Program-made: the position numbers and the translations under genes
Notes under the pieces: generated by a model
What the model was told of the DNA's origin: nothing
Seen by the model: the letters and a program-made list of their open reading frames with translations, nothing else
Database searches by the model: none
Assembly (NCBI RefSeq): GCF_007483685.1
Contig: NZ_VMKN01000001.1
Location: 124,001-188,000, forward strand
DNA from: Litoribacter populi
GTDB lineage: Bacteria > Bacteroidota > Bacteroidia > Cytophagales > Cyclobacteriaceae
DNA length: 64,000 nucleotides
Direction of reading: 5' to 3'
In this document: one piece after another, positions 9,397 to 18,167 of the stretch
How positions within the stretch are numbered: position 1 is the first letter of the stretch
Layout of the letters: every line of letters begins with the position of its first letter

Positions 9397-12300
9397 ATGA
9401 AAAGAGTATTACTGATTAAAATTTTGGTTTGCCTCTGTTGTCTGACAGCAATGGGGCAGACCCGAAGCGACCGGACCTTCAGAGGTACGGTAGTGGATGC
9501 CGTAAATGGGCAGGGGTTGCCCGGGGCGGTCATAAGGATCCAAAACCGGGATTTGGGGGCAGTGAGTGATGAGGAGGGAAGTTTCATTTTGAATCTGGAG
9601 GCCGGGTCGTATACGCTCACGGTGGATTACGTGGGATTTGAACAGTTGGTAAGAAGGGTTGATTTTCCCCGCGAAAATGAATTGGTATTTGCGCTTCAGG
9701 AAAGTGAGAATGCGCTCCAGATGGTGGAAGTGGTTTCCACAGGATACCTTGAGTTGCCAAAGGAAAGAATGACGGGTTCGTTTTCCTATCTGGACAACGA
9801 GCTTGTGGATAGAAGGGTGGGCAACAATATATTGGACCGGCTGGAGGATGTCACCCCGGGATTGGTTTTCAACAGGACCGGTTCCCCTCAGGACCTACTT
9901 AGTATAAGAGGACGAAATACCATATTTGCCAATTCACAGCCACTGATCATTATCGATAATTTTCCTTATGACGGTCCCCTGGAAAATATCAATCCCAATG
10001 ATGTGGAATCGGTGACGGTACTGAAGGATGCCGCTGCAGCGTCGATTTGGGGGGCCAGGGCCGGGAACGGTGTAATAGTGATCACGACGAAAAAGGGAGG
10101 ACTGGAGCGGCCCCTTCGCGTGAGTATCAATACAAATTTTACCACTACCCAGCAGGATGACCTGTGGTACAATCCAATAATGTCCACCCCGGAATTTCTA
10201 GAGGTGGAGGAGCTGTTGTTTGGCAGGGGGTTTTACAATGCCAGGGAGAGCTCCATTGACAACCGTGCGCTAACTCCTTATGTAGAAAGCATGATAAGGC
10301 ACAGGGATGGCCTGATATCCGACTCAGAGTTGGGAGCCATCAGAAGTGAGCTGGGAAGCAGGGATGTCAGGCATGATTTGTCCCGGTATTATTTGAGACC
10401 GCGCAATCTCTATCAAATTGCGGCCAATATACAGGGAGGGACCAAATCCAGTACCTATGCCTACTCGGCAGGGTATGATAACAATACCACCGGCTTTACC
10501 CACAACAATGAAGACAGGATTACGCTTTCGGCCCAAAACACCTGGACGGGCATGAAAGGCAGGCTAAAAGTGGGAACGGGCCTTTATCTGGTCAGAGACC
10601 TCAGAACATCGGGTAATGAGGGGCCTTCCCAGGTAACCTTTGAGTCCATTGATCCAGCTTATCCTTATGCAAGGTTAGTCGATGATCAGGGTAGGCCGCA
10701 ATCCATAATCCGGGATTATAGGCAGGGATTTGTAAATGGGGCCAGAGACCAGGGGCTGTTGGATTGGCAATATATTCCGCTTGAAGATCTGGGGAGGCAG
10801 CGTGAGCATATGGAAAGCACGGATATCCGGGTAAATCTGCAAACCTCTTATAATATCCTGGCGGGATTGGATGCGGAGGTTCAGTATCAGTATTGGCAAA
10901 ATGATAGGGATGCGGGTACGGTTTGGGACGCGGATAGTTATTTTACAAGAAACCTGATTAATAGATATACTGAAACCGTGGGGACGGAACTGGTGCGGCA
11001 CATTCCGCTGGGGGCCATATCAAACCGGAACAACAGGTTTTCCCAAAGCCATAATCTTCGGGGGCAGCTGCGATACAGAAAAATAATTGGTCAGGTACAT
11101 GATATCAATTTACTGGGGGGATGGGAAGTCAAGGATCTGGAAACCCGTGGCAATTCCAATCGATTTTACGGCTATAACCCCAATTTGGCCATGAGTCTCC
11201 CAGTGGATTATGTAAGTCGGTTTCCGATGTACAACAATCCCGGCCAGCTTAACACGATACCCCATGGTCTAGCCCATACTGATCTTACGGACAGGTTTGT
11301 CTCCTATTATTTCAATGGGTCATATCTGTACAACGAAAGATACGGTCTTTCGGCAAGCATGAGAAAAGATCAATCCAATCTATTTGGGGTTGAGGCCAAT
11401 ATGAGGGGAGTGCCGTTGTGGTCTGTGGGAGGCAGCTGGGTGCTATCGAACGAGGACTTTCTGCAAAATCAAAAATTCAATTTTTTGAAGCTCAGAAGTA
11501 CTTTCGGCTATAACGGCAATGTGGATAAAAGACTGACAGCGGAGGTGACTTCTTCCAGTATTGTGGGGGGGTCAGGTACAATCAATCCGGGCCTGCCCTA
11601 TAGTTTGATCCAAAATCCGGCCAATCCCATGTTAAGATGGGAGAAGACGCGGGTTACCAATTTGGGACTTGATTTTGAATATGGAAATGGCCGGTTTTGG
11701 GGCAGTATTGATCTTTTTGACAAATATGGAGAGGACTTGATCGGTGATACCGAAATGGCACCATCCAGTGGGGTAATCAGGTTTAGGGGAAACACATCCA
11801 CTTCCAGAAGCCAGGGAATTGATATGGTGTTCAATACCCTCATATTGGATAAAGGCTTGAAATGGACAGGGACCCTGATCGGCAATCTGGTAAGGGAAAA
11901 AATCACCGGGTATTTCTTTGAGGCCACGGTCAATAATTATTTAATGCATGGCAGCGGTGCCATGGGATCAATAAATGCCTATCCCCTGGTAGGTAGACCA
12001 CTTTACTCAGTTTATAGCCTTCCTTGGGCAGGTCTGGATCCTGCTACGGGAGACCCCAGGGGATATCTGGACGGTGAACCCAGCAACAATTATTTCGGGG
12101 TTATCAACAATACCGAGGTTGGGGATATGATATACCATGGCCCTGCCAGGCCGCCAGTATTCGGTGCGTTGAGAAATGATTTTGCAGTTGGGGATTTTTC
12201 ACTATCGGTCAACATCAGTTACAGGCTGGGGTATTTCTACAGACGGAATTCCGTATTGTACAATGAAGTATTGGCAGGCAGGATTTCCCATTCGGATTTC

Positions 12301-12627
12301 TCTGACCGGTGGCAGCAACCCGGGGATGAACTTATAACGGATGTGCCTTCTATCCCTTCCGCCGTGAATATCAGCAGGGATAACATATACCGTTTTTCAG
12401 AAATCCTGGTAGAACGCGGAGACCATATCAGGCTTCAGGATGTTCGGTTCTCTTATATGTTGCGTAAAAGCAAACTTCCTAGGCTGCCATTTGAACGTGC
12501 GGAAGTTTATACCTATGCCAACAATCTTGGCATCCTTTGGAAAGCCAGTGATGATCCTTTGGACCCGGACTTTCCAATAAGCCGACCCCTGAGAAGCATT
12601 GCCTTTGGGATACGGGTTGATCTCTGA
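9397..12627 (+). CDS. SusC/RagA-family TonB-dependent outer-membrane transporter
   Basis: This 1076-residue outer-membrane protein has a signal peptide (1-20, ending AMGQ). A carboxypeptidase-regulatory-like beta domain follows (about 28-112, FRGTVVDAVNGQGLPGAVI). The TonB plug spans about 125-235 (LLSIRGRNTIFANSQPLIII, then VTVLKDAAAASIWGARAGNG), followed by the beta-barrel, which ends in a terminal aromatic/hydrophobic pattern (IAFGIRVDL). The pre-plug motif STGYLELPKERMTGSF marks a SusC subgroup often seen with thioredoxin-like genes. It imports an oligomeric ligand with its SusD partner, powered by TonB. No glycosidase is nearby, so a sugar substrate is not indicated. Confidence 0.92.
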   Translation: MKRVLLIKILVCLCCLTAMGQTRSDRTFRGTVVDAVNGQGLPGAVIRIQNRDLGAVSDEEGSFILNLEAGSYTLTVDYVGFEQLVRRVDFPRENELVFALQESENALQMVEVVSTGYLELPKERMTGSFSYLDNELVDRRVGNNILDRLEDVTPGLVFNRTGSPQDLLSIRGRNTIFANSQPLIIIDNFPYDGPLENINPNDVESVTVLKDAAAASIWGARAGNGVIVITTKKGGLERPLRVSINTNFTTTQQDDLWYNPIMSTPEFLEVEELLFGRGFYNARESSIDNRALTPYVESMIRHRDGLISDSELGAIRSELGSRDVRHDLSRYYLRPRNLYQIAANIQGGTKSSTYAYSAGYDNNTTGFTHNNEDRITLSAQNTWTGMKGRLKVGTGLYLVRDLRTSGNEGPSQVTFESIDPAYPYARLVDDQGRPQSIIRDYRQGFVNGARDQGLLDWQYIPLEDLGRQREHMESTDIRVNLQTSYNILAGLDAEVQYQYWQNDRDAGTVWDADSYFTRNLINRYTETVGTELVRHIPLGAISNRNNRFSQSHNLRGQLRYRKIIGQVHDINLLGGWEVKDLETRGNSNRFYGYNPNLAMSLPVDYVSRFPMYNNPGQLNTIPHGLAHTDLTDRFVSYYFNGSYLYNERYGLSASMRKDQSNLFGVEANMRGVPLWSVGGSWVLSNEDFLQNQKFNFLKLRSTFGYNGNVDKRLTAEVTSSSIVGGSGTINPGLPYSLIQNPANPMLRWEKTRVTNLGLDFEYGNGRFWGSIDLFDKYGEDLIGDTEMAPSSGVIRFRGNTSTSRSQGIDMVFNTLILDKGLKWTGTLIGNLVREKITGYFFEATVNNYLMHGSGAMGSINAYPLVGRPLYSVYSLPWAGLDPATGDPRGYLDGEPSNNYFGVINNTEVGDMIYHGPARPPVFGALRNDFAVGDFSLSVNISYRLGYFYRRNSVLYNEVLAGRISHSDFSDRWQQPGDELITDVPSIPSAVNISRDNIYRFSEILVERGDHIRLQDVRFSYMLRKSKLPRLPFERAEVYTYANNLGILWKASDDPLDPDFPISRPLRSIAFGIRVDL

Positions 12628-12635
12628 ATCAAGTC

Positions 12636-12707
12636 ATAAATATCCCCGTTCCGCCGTACTTTCTTCATAAGGTTTAGTTATACGGTTCCGGCGGGCGGGG
12701 TATTTAT
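12636..12707. repeat. Imperfect inverted repeat between susC and susD genes
   Basis: AAATATCCCCGTTCCGCCGT on the left pairs imperfectly with GGTTCCGGCGGGCGGGGTAT on the right across a ~25-base loop. It could attenuate transcription between susC and susD or be a REP-like element. A run of TTAACGG/AACATTTAAC words follows up to the susD start. Confidence 0.45.
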
Positions 12708-12788
12708 ATGTTTATAGTTCACGGTTAACGGTTGGTTTTTTACCATGAACTTTTAACACTGACTCCTTAACATTTAACATCTAATATC

Positions 12789-12836
12789 ATGAAAAAACAT
12801 ATATACTTTATCATCATCTTCTTTCGGGAATGCTAG
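12789..12836 (+). other. Detached signal-peptide reading frame of the SusD gene
   Basis: An ATG at 12789 opens a 15-codon frame (MKKHIYFIIIFFREC, stop 12834-12836), which is a typical lipoprotein signal start. Adding one T in the TTCTTTCGGG stretch near 12820-12825 would continue it into the SusD frame. The result would be a lipobox (LVGC) and then EGFLDERPDKS. The start and the mature protein are therefore separated by an apparent 1-base deletion, either a real mutation or an error in the assembly. Confidence 0.8.
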
Positions 12837-14137
12837 TCGGTTGTGAGGGTTTCTTGGACGAGAGACCGGATAAGTCCATAGTGGTTCCCGGTTCCATAGA
12901 TGACCTTAACCTGATGCTGGACAATTCTGAAGTGCTGAATTTTGTACCTTCCTTGGGGGTATTCAGTTCAGATGACATTTACTTTCCAATAGAAGCCTAT
13001 AACAGTCTTACCAACGCAGTTGAAAGGAATGCCTATACTTGGCAACCTGAAATATATGAGGGGGAGTTTCCTGGAGACTGGAGGTCGTGTTACCAGATTG
13101 TGTACTTTGCCAATGTGGTTTTGGAAAAAGCATTGGAGTTTTTGGAAAACGAACCCGACAATGCTGAAATTAAGGAAATAGTAGCTAGTGCAAAATTTTT
13201 TAGGGGGCTCGGGCACTATAATGCTGTGTCCATATTTGCAGGGCAGTATGATCCCGCGGATGTAGAGGAGCTGGGCATTCCCTTGAAGTTGAGCCAAAAT
13301 GTACTGGAAAGGCCTGTTAGAAGTACGCTTGGGGAAAGTTATGAACAAATTTTAATGGATCTGGAAGATGCGGTTTCAGACCTTCCCGACTTTTCGGCAA
13401 TCAAAACCAGACCCTCCAAATATGCCGTGTACGGGTTGCTGTCCAGGATCTATCATAGTATGGGCAATTATGAGATGAGCAGGTTTTATGCAGATTCAGT
13501 ATTGACGGGGCCTTACTCATTAATGGATTATAATATGTTCAATAGTTCTATCCTTTACCCATTTGAAAGGTATAACAGTGAGGTGGTATTTCATGCCAGT
13601 TTGGTTCATTCTGCCACATTTTCGAGGGTTACTACATTGGTTGATTCCGCCATGCTAAATAAATACGAAGACGGTGATCTGAGAAAGAGCTTGTATTTTA
13701 TCGATAGACCAACAGGTAAAAGTTTCAGGGGGCAGTATTCGGGAATGTTTAGATGGTTTGGGGGAATTGCCCTGGATGAGATGTATCTAAATTATGCAGA
13801 GGCTTCTATTCGGTTGGGGCAGGTGGAAGAGGGGATCGAGGCATTAAATGAGTTGCTCGATCATCGATATATGGCGGGGACGTTTGAATCCTATACCACT
13901 GAATCCATAGATGACCCCATGTCTTTGGTGGTTGCCGAGCGAAGGAAGTCACTGATCCACCGGGGGGTAAATTGGTTGGATTTGAAGCGGTTGAACAGGG
14001 AGGGCATTTATGGCAGGGTATTGAGAAGGATTGTTGATGGGGTAGAATATGAATTATTGCCGGATGACCCCCGATATGTATTTCCCTTACCTATGGAGGA
14101 GGTGATTTTAAATAATATGGAGCAGAATCCCAGGTAA
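12830..14137 (+). CDS. SusD/RagB-family ligand-binding lipoprotein (5' frameshift)
   Basis: The open frame of 435 residues carries the SusD architecture: an N-terminal GCEGFLDERPDKS region, TPR-like helices (VLEKALEFLEN, AKFFRGLGHYNAVSIF, YAVYGLLSRIYHSMGNY) and a C-terminal RKSLIHRGVNWLDLKRLNR block. SusD proteins sit on the cell surface and cap the SusC barrel. The frame begins in the middle of the signal peptide, and the upstream signal is in another frame (12789-12836). As it stands the product from ATG 12830 would lack an exporting signal, although the lipobox Cys (C5) is retained. It lies 202 bases after the susC gene. Confidence 0.85.
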   Translation: MLVGCEGFLDERPDKSIVVPGSIDDLNLMLDNSEVLNFVPSLGVFSSDDIYFPIEAYNSLTNAVERNAYTWQPEIYEGEFPGDWRSCYQIVYFANVVLEKALEFLENEPDNAEIKEIVASAKFFRGLGHYNAVSIFAGQYDPADVEELGIPLKLSQNVLERPVRSTLGESYEQILMDLEDAVSDLPDFSAIKTRPSKYAVYGLLSRIYHSMGNYEMSRFYADSVLTGPYSLMDYNMFNSSILYPFERYNSEVVFHASLVHSATFSRVTTLVDSAMLNKYEDGDLRKSLYFIDRPTGKSFRGQYSGMFRWFGGIALDEMYLNYAEASIRLGQVEEGIEALNELLDHRYMAGTFESYTTESIDDPMSLVVAERRKSLIHRGVNWLDLKRLNREGIYGRVLRRIVDGVEYELLPDDPRYVFPLPMEEVILNNMEQNPR

Positions 14138-14143
14138 GTAATA

Positions 14144-14170
14144 AAGGTGATGGAATTTTTCCATCACCTT
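14144..14170. terminator. Bidirectional hairpin between the SusD and DUF6520 genes
   Basis: AAGGTGATGG (14144-14153) pairs perfectly with CCATCACCTT (14161-14170) across a 7-base AT-rich loop, with A/T-rich flanks on both sides. It lies between convergent genes and can serve both. Confidence 0.8.
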
Positions 14171-14180
14171 ATTTCCCTTA

Positions 14181-14426
14181 CTACTCACGCAATGGTATGA
14201 AAGCTCCTTGCTCCACTGTCATTCCGTTTTCGTCATAGGTGCATTGGTCTCCAGAATCACATTCATAATCCTCTCCAAGTGTCCAGTTTGTAACATTTAT
14301 TGGACCTAAGGTAGGATGGTCGGCGAATTTGACCTGATTCGTTTTTGATGGCATGTTAAACGCAAATGCCATAGTTGCTGCCAGCGCCAATCCCAGGGCT
14401 GGGAGCGATTTAAATAGTGGTTTCAT
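14181..14426 (-). CDS. DUF6520-family small secreted protein
   Basis: This 81-residue precursor has a clear signal peptide (MKPLFKSLPALGLALAATMAFA), leaving a mature peptide of ~59 residues. The mature peptide has two cysteines (YECDSGDQCTYDENG), which could form a disulfide. It fits the DUF6520 family of Bacteroidota, whose function is unknown. It is transcribed in the same direction as the upstream MauE-like gene and converges on SusD. The neighbourhood (TlpA, MauE/DoxX, SusC/D) suggests the peptide is exported, its disulfide handled by these proteins, and possibly sensed or re-imported. That role is inference only. Confidence 0.75.
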   Translation of the reverse strand: MKPLFKSLPALGLALAATMAFAFNMPSKTNQVKFADHPTLGPINVTNWTLGEDYECDSGDQCTYDENGMTVEQGAFIPLRE

Positions 14427-14672
14427 CGTTTTAAAATGTTGTAACAGTAGTTGTGCTACCGTTGTGTTGACTTATTGATTTAATGCATGCATGCGCTTGG
14501 TCCGTAAGAGCTTTGGCTGCGCGTGGCCTGGTCTCTTTTAAGGAATCGGACCGATCCCTATATTCCACCTGATTTGGTGAGCTTCCAATCCTCACCCTGG
14601 AAGAGGCAGAATGTTTATTGTAATTGTTTTACGTTAATCCATTCACCTTCCGCAATGCGGAAATTAAACCTA

Positions 14673-15122
14673 TCAACTTGTCCCCACTTCCTGATTTACT
14701 ACAGCAGGCATTGTGGTGGAGAGGTAGATTCCTACAGCACTGATTGCTACAAAGACCAGGTTTACTACCAAATGCGCTCCCCAGCTCATGGAGTCAAAGA
14801 TGCCTGCGCAGCCGCAGGGCACACGGGGGAAGGCGCCGATATAGATCAGGGCTACATAGGTGGTGAAGGCTGTCATGAGGATCAGGGATCCTACCATGCC
14901 TGCAAGCCTGGTGGATGGCCACAGCAGCAGGGCCACCAGGGCCAGTTCGCCCACAGGCACCGCCAGGGCAAAGACTTCCGCCCACTCGGTGGGAAAGGGC
15001 TGGTTGAGCATGCTGCTCCGGAAACCGCCGAAGTCCACCAATTTGGCCACTCCCGTATAGGTATACAGGATGACCAGCACCAGTAGCAAAATTTCCAACC
15101 CTATGTTTTGCCAATGTTTCAT
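14673..15122 (-). CDS. MauE/DoxX-family redox-associated membrane protein
   Basis: This 149-residue integral membrane protein has four hydrophobic segments, at about residues 8-28, 48-68, 75-97 and 115-137. It contains the family motif VPCGCAG in the loop between helices 3 and 4, with a paired C-x-C. MauE/DoxX relatives are thought to pass electrons for periplasmic disulfide chemistry. Here it probably works with the DUF6520 peptide and the TlpA-like protein. It is divergent from the Crp-like gene across a 214-base spacer that must contain both promoters. Confidence 0.85.
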   Translation of the reverse strand: MKHWQNIGLEILLLVLVILYTYTGVAKLVDFGGFRSSMLNQPFPTEWAEVFALAVPVGELALVALLLWPSTRLAGMVGSLILMTAFTTYVALIYIGAFPRVPCGCAGIFDSMSWGAHLVVNLVFVAISAVGIYLSTTMPAVVNQEVGTS

Positions 15123-15336
15123 AATCAGTTCTGTTAGAGATTGATGATCATAAAGTTAATAAGGTGAATTGTGTTGGTCAAGACCCAAAAATTTGGCATT
15201 CGGTTTTGGGGGAGTTAGCAATCCGATGTCAAGAAATTAGGCAAAAAAAATAACTGAAAACGTGAAATTTGGCTCCTTTTGCCCTGAATTTCACTTTAGG
15301 GCTAAATTTTTTTGGGCTTATCGTTTTTAAAAATCT

Positions 15337-15933
15337 ATGAACAGTAAATTTGATTCAAAAACCCCGTACATGAAGCGCTATAAGAAAAAGGTGCAGCTCC
15401 AGCATTACCTCAACCGCTTGGGGATGGTGCACCCTGAACTGGCTCCAAGCCTCCTGGCCGAAAGCGAGGAGCTGATGCTTACCCCTGCTGAGGGGAGCCT
15501 GGATCCTTCGGGGCGCTTACTATTCTTGCATTCCGGCCAGCTCCTGGGGTCACATGATCCTATACTTGACATTACCCGCGTGATATTCCCCGGGGAAATG
15601 GTGCATGCCGATGGGCTGGTGCAATCGACGGTGTGCAATTGGGAGGCAGCTGACGTTTCCATTATTTCCAGCTTTGATTATCAACAGGTACTCACCCGGC
15701 TGCAATTGTACGGGCTAGATGCCGAAATCCTAATTAATAGCCTAAGAGACCAGGAAGCCGAGATGGAGGTGATGCTGGATGATCTGATGTCCCTGTCCCT
15801 GACTGATAAACTCACCTACCTGGAAAACTATTATCCGCAACTCATCACCCACATGAAAGGGAAGGACCTCTCGAGATTTCTGGACATCAGACCTGAAACC
15901 CTGAGCAGGGAGGTGAAAAAAAGAATTGGTTAG
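15337..15933 (+). CDS. Crp/Fnr-type transcriptional regulator
   Basis: This 198-residue protein has a cNMP-binding-like beta-roll (about 20-110; LLFLHSGQLLG, then ITRVIFPGEMV) and a C-terminal winged helix. The helix region reads SLTDKLTYLENYYPQL, then KGKDLSRFLDIRPETLSREVKK, the normal Bacteroidota Crp/Fnr ending. The canonical cAMP-binding arginine motif is not evident, so the effector may differ or be absent. It is divergent from the MauE gene and lies 190 bases upstream of the Crp-like/terpene synthase fusion. It is a plausible regulator of either. Confidence 0.8.
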   Translation: MNSKFDSKTPYMKRYKKKVQLQHYLNRLGMVHPELAPSLLAESEELMLTPAEGSLDPSGRLLFLHSGQLLGSHDPILDITRVIFPGEMVHADGLVQSTVCNWEAADVSIISSFDYQQVLTRLQLYGLDAEILINSLRDQEAEMEVMLDDLMSLSLTDKLTYLENYYPQLITHMKGKDLSRFLDIRPETLSREVKKRIG

Positions 15934-16123
15934 CCGCTGATGTTTAGAGGGTTTGAGGCTATCCATGTCAATTTTTCAGCCGATTTATTGCAAAGGGATA
16001 TGAAAATTGAATGGTTTTGTCCTAATCTGTAGTTTTTTAACGAATTTCCTATTATTAGTTTGAGATAATGTGGGATAATAATTTATTTTTATCCCAATCA
16101 TTTTTATATCAAACTTTTAAAGC

Positions 16124-17656
16124 ATGGAAAATCAAATTAAAGCTACGGAATTGAAACAGGTGTTTGACGAAATCGTCGTAACGCCTATTGAGGCATATCA
16201 GATGCTTCTGGAATTTTTGGAAGTGGAGACCTATCCTCCAAACAGGATCCTCCAGCAAGCGGGGGAGGTGGAGGAGAGTTCACGCTTTATCCTCTCGGGA
16301 ATAATAGGCCTGTACAAAGAGGGGTGCCTGGAAAGACTGTTTTTTGCCAACCAGGTCGCGGTAGATTTCTTTGCCTATCAGGAAGGCAGGGAATCACTCT
16401 ATACTTTTGTAACCCTTTCGGAAGTGAAGATCATCCGGCTTACCAGGGAAAACGAGTCCAAGGTGCTGGAGGGCATTCCAGAAGTAAAGGACCTGTCGGG
16501 CAAGCTGAAGGCCCTGGTCATGCATGATACCAAGAAATGGGTGGCCTTGTCCCAGATGCACTATAAAAAGACTTACCTCTCCCTGGCTCCCAAGTTGCAG
16601 TCGCTCCAAGTAGACTTGACAGAAACGCAGTGGAGTTCCCTTTTGGGTATAGACGTGAGGACCTTCCGCAGGTACAAAAGGGAGCTGTACGATGCCCGGA
16701 ACACATTTGAATATAAGTTCAACACCAAAGAACTGCTCAATTATCCTTTTGAAAGCAAGCTGCACGATGATGCCGAGGAAATAGAATCCCTTACCAGAGA
16801 ATGGGCAAACAAAAATAAAATCCTTCCCACGGCAAGGAAGCGCCAAAAGCTGAGCAGCCAAAAGCTCTCCTATCTGTCCGCATTTCTATATCCGGAGGCA
16901 ACAATCCAGGTGTCCAAGTGGATTTCCTGTTTTTACCTCCTGCTGTTTATCATGGACGATTATACCGATTCATTGGTAAAAGGGAAAAAGGCGGAATTTT
17001 GGAGAGAGATGGTGCGGCAGTTTGACCTGATCCGCGGCGAATCCCCCATCCAGATCCACAGGAAAAACAAGATGGCTGGTATCCTGGCCGAAAGGCTCAG
17101 CAAACTGAAAACCCTGGCCTCACCGATATACTACAGGCATTTTCTTATCGTGTTGGAGCAGTTCATCAAAAGCAATGAATGGGAGGCTGCCAACAAAGAC
17201 AGGGGTGTGGTGCCCAGTATGGACCAATACCTGCAGAACAGGCCCTTCTTTTCGGGAGGCAACCTGGCCCTGCAGCTGATTCCCTTCACCATGGAGCACG
17301 AGCATCCGGATATCAACCAGGATTGGTCCCGTATGTCTGGCCTAGTGGGTTATGCGTCAAAACTGATATTTCTGTCCAACGACCTGATTTCCTATGAAAA
17401 GGAAAGGGGCATTGGGGATTTTCACAACTGGATAGAGCTGCTGATTATCCATAGGAACATGGATGTGGAAAAGGCCAAGGATGCACTGGTTGAGGATCAT
17501 AAGGCCACGCTGGCCAAGTTCCTACAGGAAGAGCAGGTATTGCTCTCCAGCCTGATGCCAGTGGACAGGAGCCTGTGGGCCTCCCTAAAAGCCATCAAAT
17601 ACCAGATCAGCGGTACCGTGGAGTGGTCGGTCAATATATCGAAGAGATATAGTTAA
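16124..17656 (+). CDS. Crp-like domain fused to class I terpene synthase
   Basis: This 510-residue two-part protein begins with residues ~20-190, which resemble a Crp/Fnr protein. They include a cNMP-type beta-roll (SSRFILSGIIGLYKEG, then ANQVAVDFFAYQEG) and a short HTH-like end (SSLLGIDVRTFRRYKREL). Residues ~200-510 are a class I terpene synthase. They have the metal motif D278-D-Y-T-D282, the second metal motif N419-D-x2-S423-x2-K426-E427, an Arg (R373) exactly 46 residues before N419 as expected for the pyrophosphate sensor, and a terminal R508-Y509 pair. All catalytic hallmarks are present, so cyclization of a prenyl diphosphate is likely. The product is unknown. No prenyltransferase or P450 gene lies beside it. 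Confidence 0.88.
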   Translation: MENQIKATELKQVFDEIVVTPIEAYQMLLEFLEVETYPPNRILQQAGEVEESSRFILSGIIGLYKEGCLERLFFANQVAVDFFAYQEGRESLYTFVTLSEVKIIRLTRENESKVLEGIPEVKDLSGKLKALVMHDTKKWVALSQMHYKKTYLSLAPKLQSLQVDLTETQWSSLLGIDVRTFRRYKRELYDARNTFEYKFNTKELLNYPFESKLHDDAEEIESLTREWANKNKILPTARKRQKLSSQKLSYLSAFLYPEATIQVSKWISCFYLLLFIMDDYTDSLVKGKKAEFWREMVRQFDLIRGESPIQIHRKNKMAGILAERLSKLKTLASPIYYRHFLIVLEQFIKSNEWEAANKDRGVVPSMDQYLQNRPFFSGGNLALQLIPFTMEHEHPDINQDWSRMSGLVGYASKLIFLSNDLISYEKERGIGDFHNWIELLIIHRNMDVEKAKDALVEDHKATLAKFLQEEQVLLSSLMPVDRSLWASLKAIKYQISGTVEWSVNISKRYS

Positions 17657-17714
17657 GTTTTGATTTATCCCAGCAATAATAATAAACAATATTTTATTCA
17701 CTAACAATCAAAAA

Positions 17715-17903
17715 ATGAAAGCAATCCCAAACAAAAAATTCTTCAACTTCCTAAGCATGATTACCGGAATCCATATCACCGGAGGTTTGCGGATATACCG
17801 CAAGTGGCTATGGCTCAAAGGTCTACTACTGGGCTTATTGGAAAGTGTGAACCTGTTGCATTCCGACGATTATTTTTTCGCCAAAAGGGAGGTGATATGT
17901 TGA
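17715..17903 (+). CDS. Small basic protein, translationally coupled to the next gene
   Basis: This 62-residue protein belongs to no recognised family. It is basic at the N-terminus (MKAIPNKKFFNFLSMITGIHITGGLRIYRKW) and has a hydrophobic middle (LWLKGLLLGLLESVNLL). Its last codons overlap the start of the following small HTH-like gene (ATG 17897 inside ...ATATGTTGA), and its 3' end provides that gene's strong GGGAGGTGAT ribosome-binding site. It begins 58 bases after the terpene synthase gene, so co-transcription is possible. Confidence 0.55.
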   Translation: MKAIPNKKFFNFLSMITGIHITGGLRIYRKWLWLKGLLLGLLESVNLLHSDDYFFAKREVIC

Positions 17904-18085
17904 AGCGACGAATCATCAACTCCCGTGATATACAGCTGCTCACAGGCATGAGCATCCGTTACTGCAACAACCTGATCTGCAAGATGAAAAAGTACTACAA
18001 CAAGAAGAAGCACCAGTTTATTACGGTTACCGAATTCTGTGATTTCTCCGGCATTCCTGAGGAGGAGGTGCTGAAAGTGGTTTAA
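17897..18085 (+). CDS. Small HTH-like protein
   Basis: This 62-residue basic protein starts at ATG 17897, chosen because it follows GGGAGGTGAT at ideal spacing and overlaps the previous stop. The sequence (MLKRRIINSRDIQLLTGMSI, then YCNNLICKMKKYYNKKKHQF, then EFCDFSGIPEEEVLKVV) looks like two short helical units of a MerR/excisionase-like DNA-binding fold. Similar small proteins seem to recur in Bacteroidota beside DUF6266 genes, but I cannot name a family. It could act on the 11-bp repeats 83 bases downstream. That is inference. Confidence 0.6.
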   Translation: MLKRRIINSRDIQLLTGMSIRYCNNLICKMKKYYNKKKHQFITVTEFCDFSGIPEEEVLKVV

Positions 18086-18167
18086 GGTTTATGGTTTAAG
18101 GTTTAAAAATTCCCTTTAACCTTAAACTTTAAGCTATAAACCATAGGCCCAACCGACCTTCCCCCGT

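Noticed and set aside
7769-14137. Locus considered as a polysaccharide utilization locus
   Set aside because: SusC/SusD are present, but there is no glycoside hydrolase, lyase or sugar sensor. The partner is a thioredoxin-like protein.
14523-15086. Long plus-strand frame opposite the MauE/DoxX gene
   Set aside because: The minus-strand frame has membrane helices and the family CGC motif. The plus-strand frame is its shadow.
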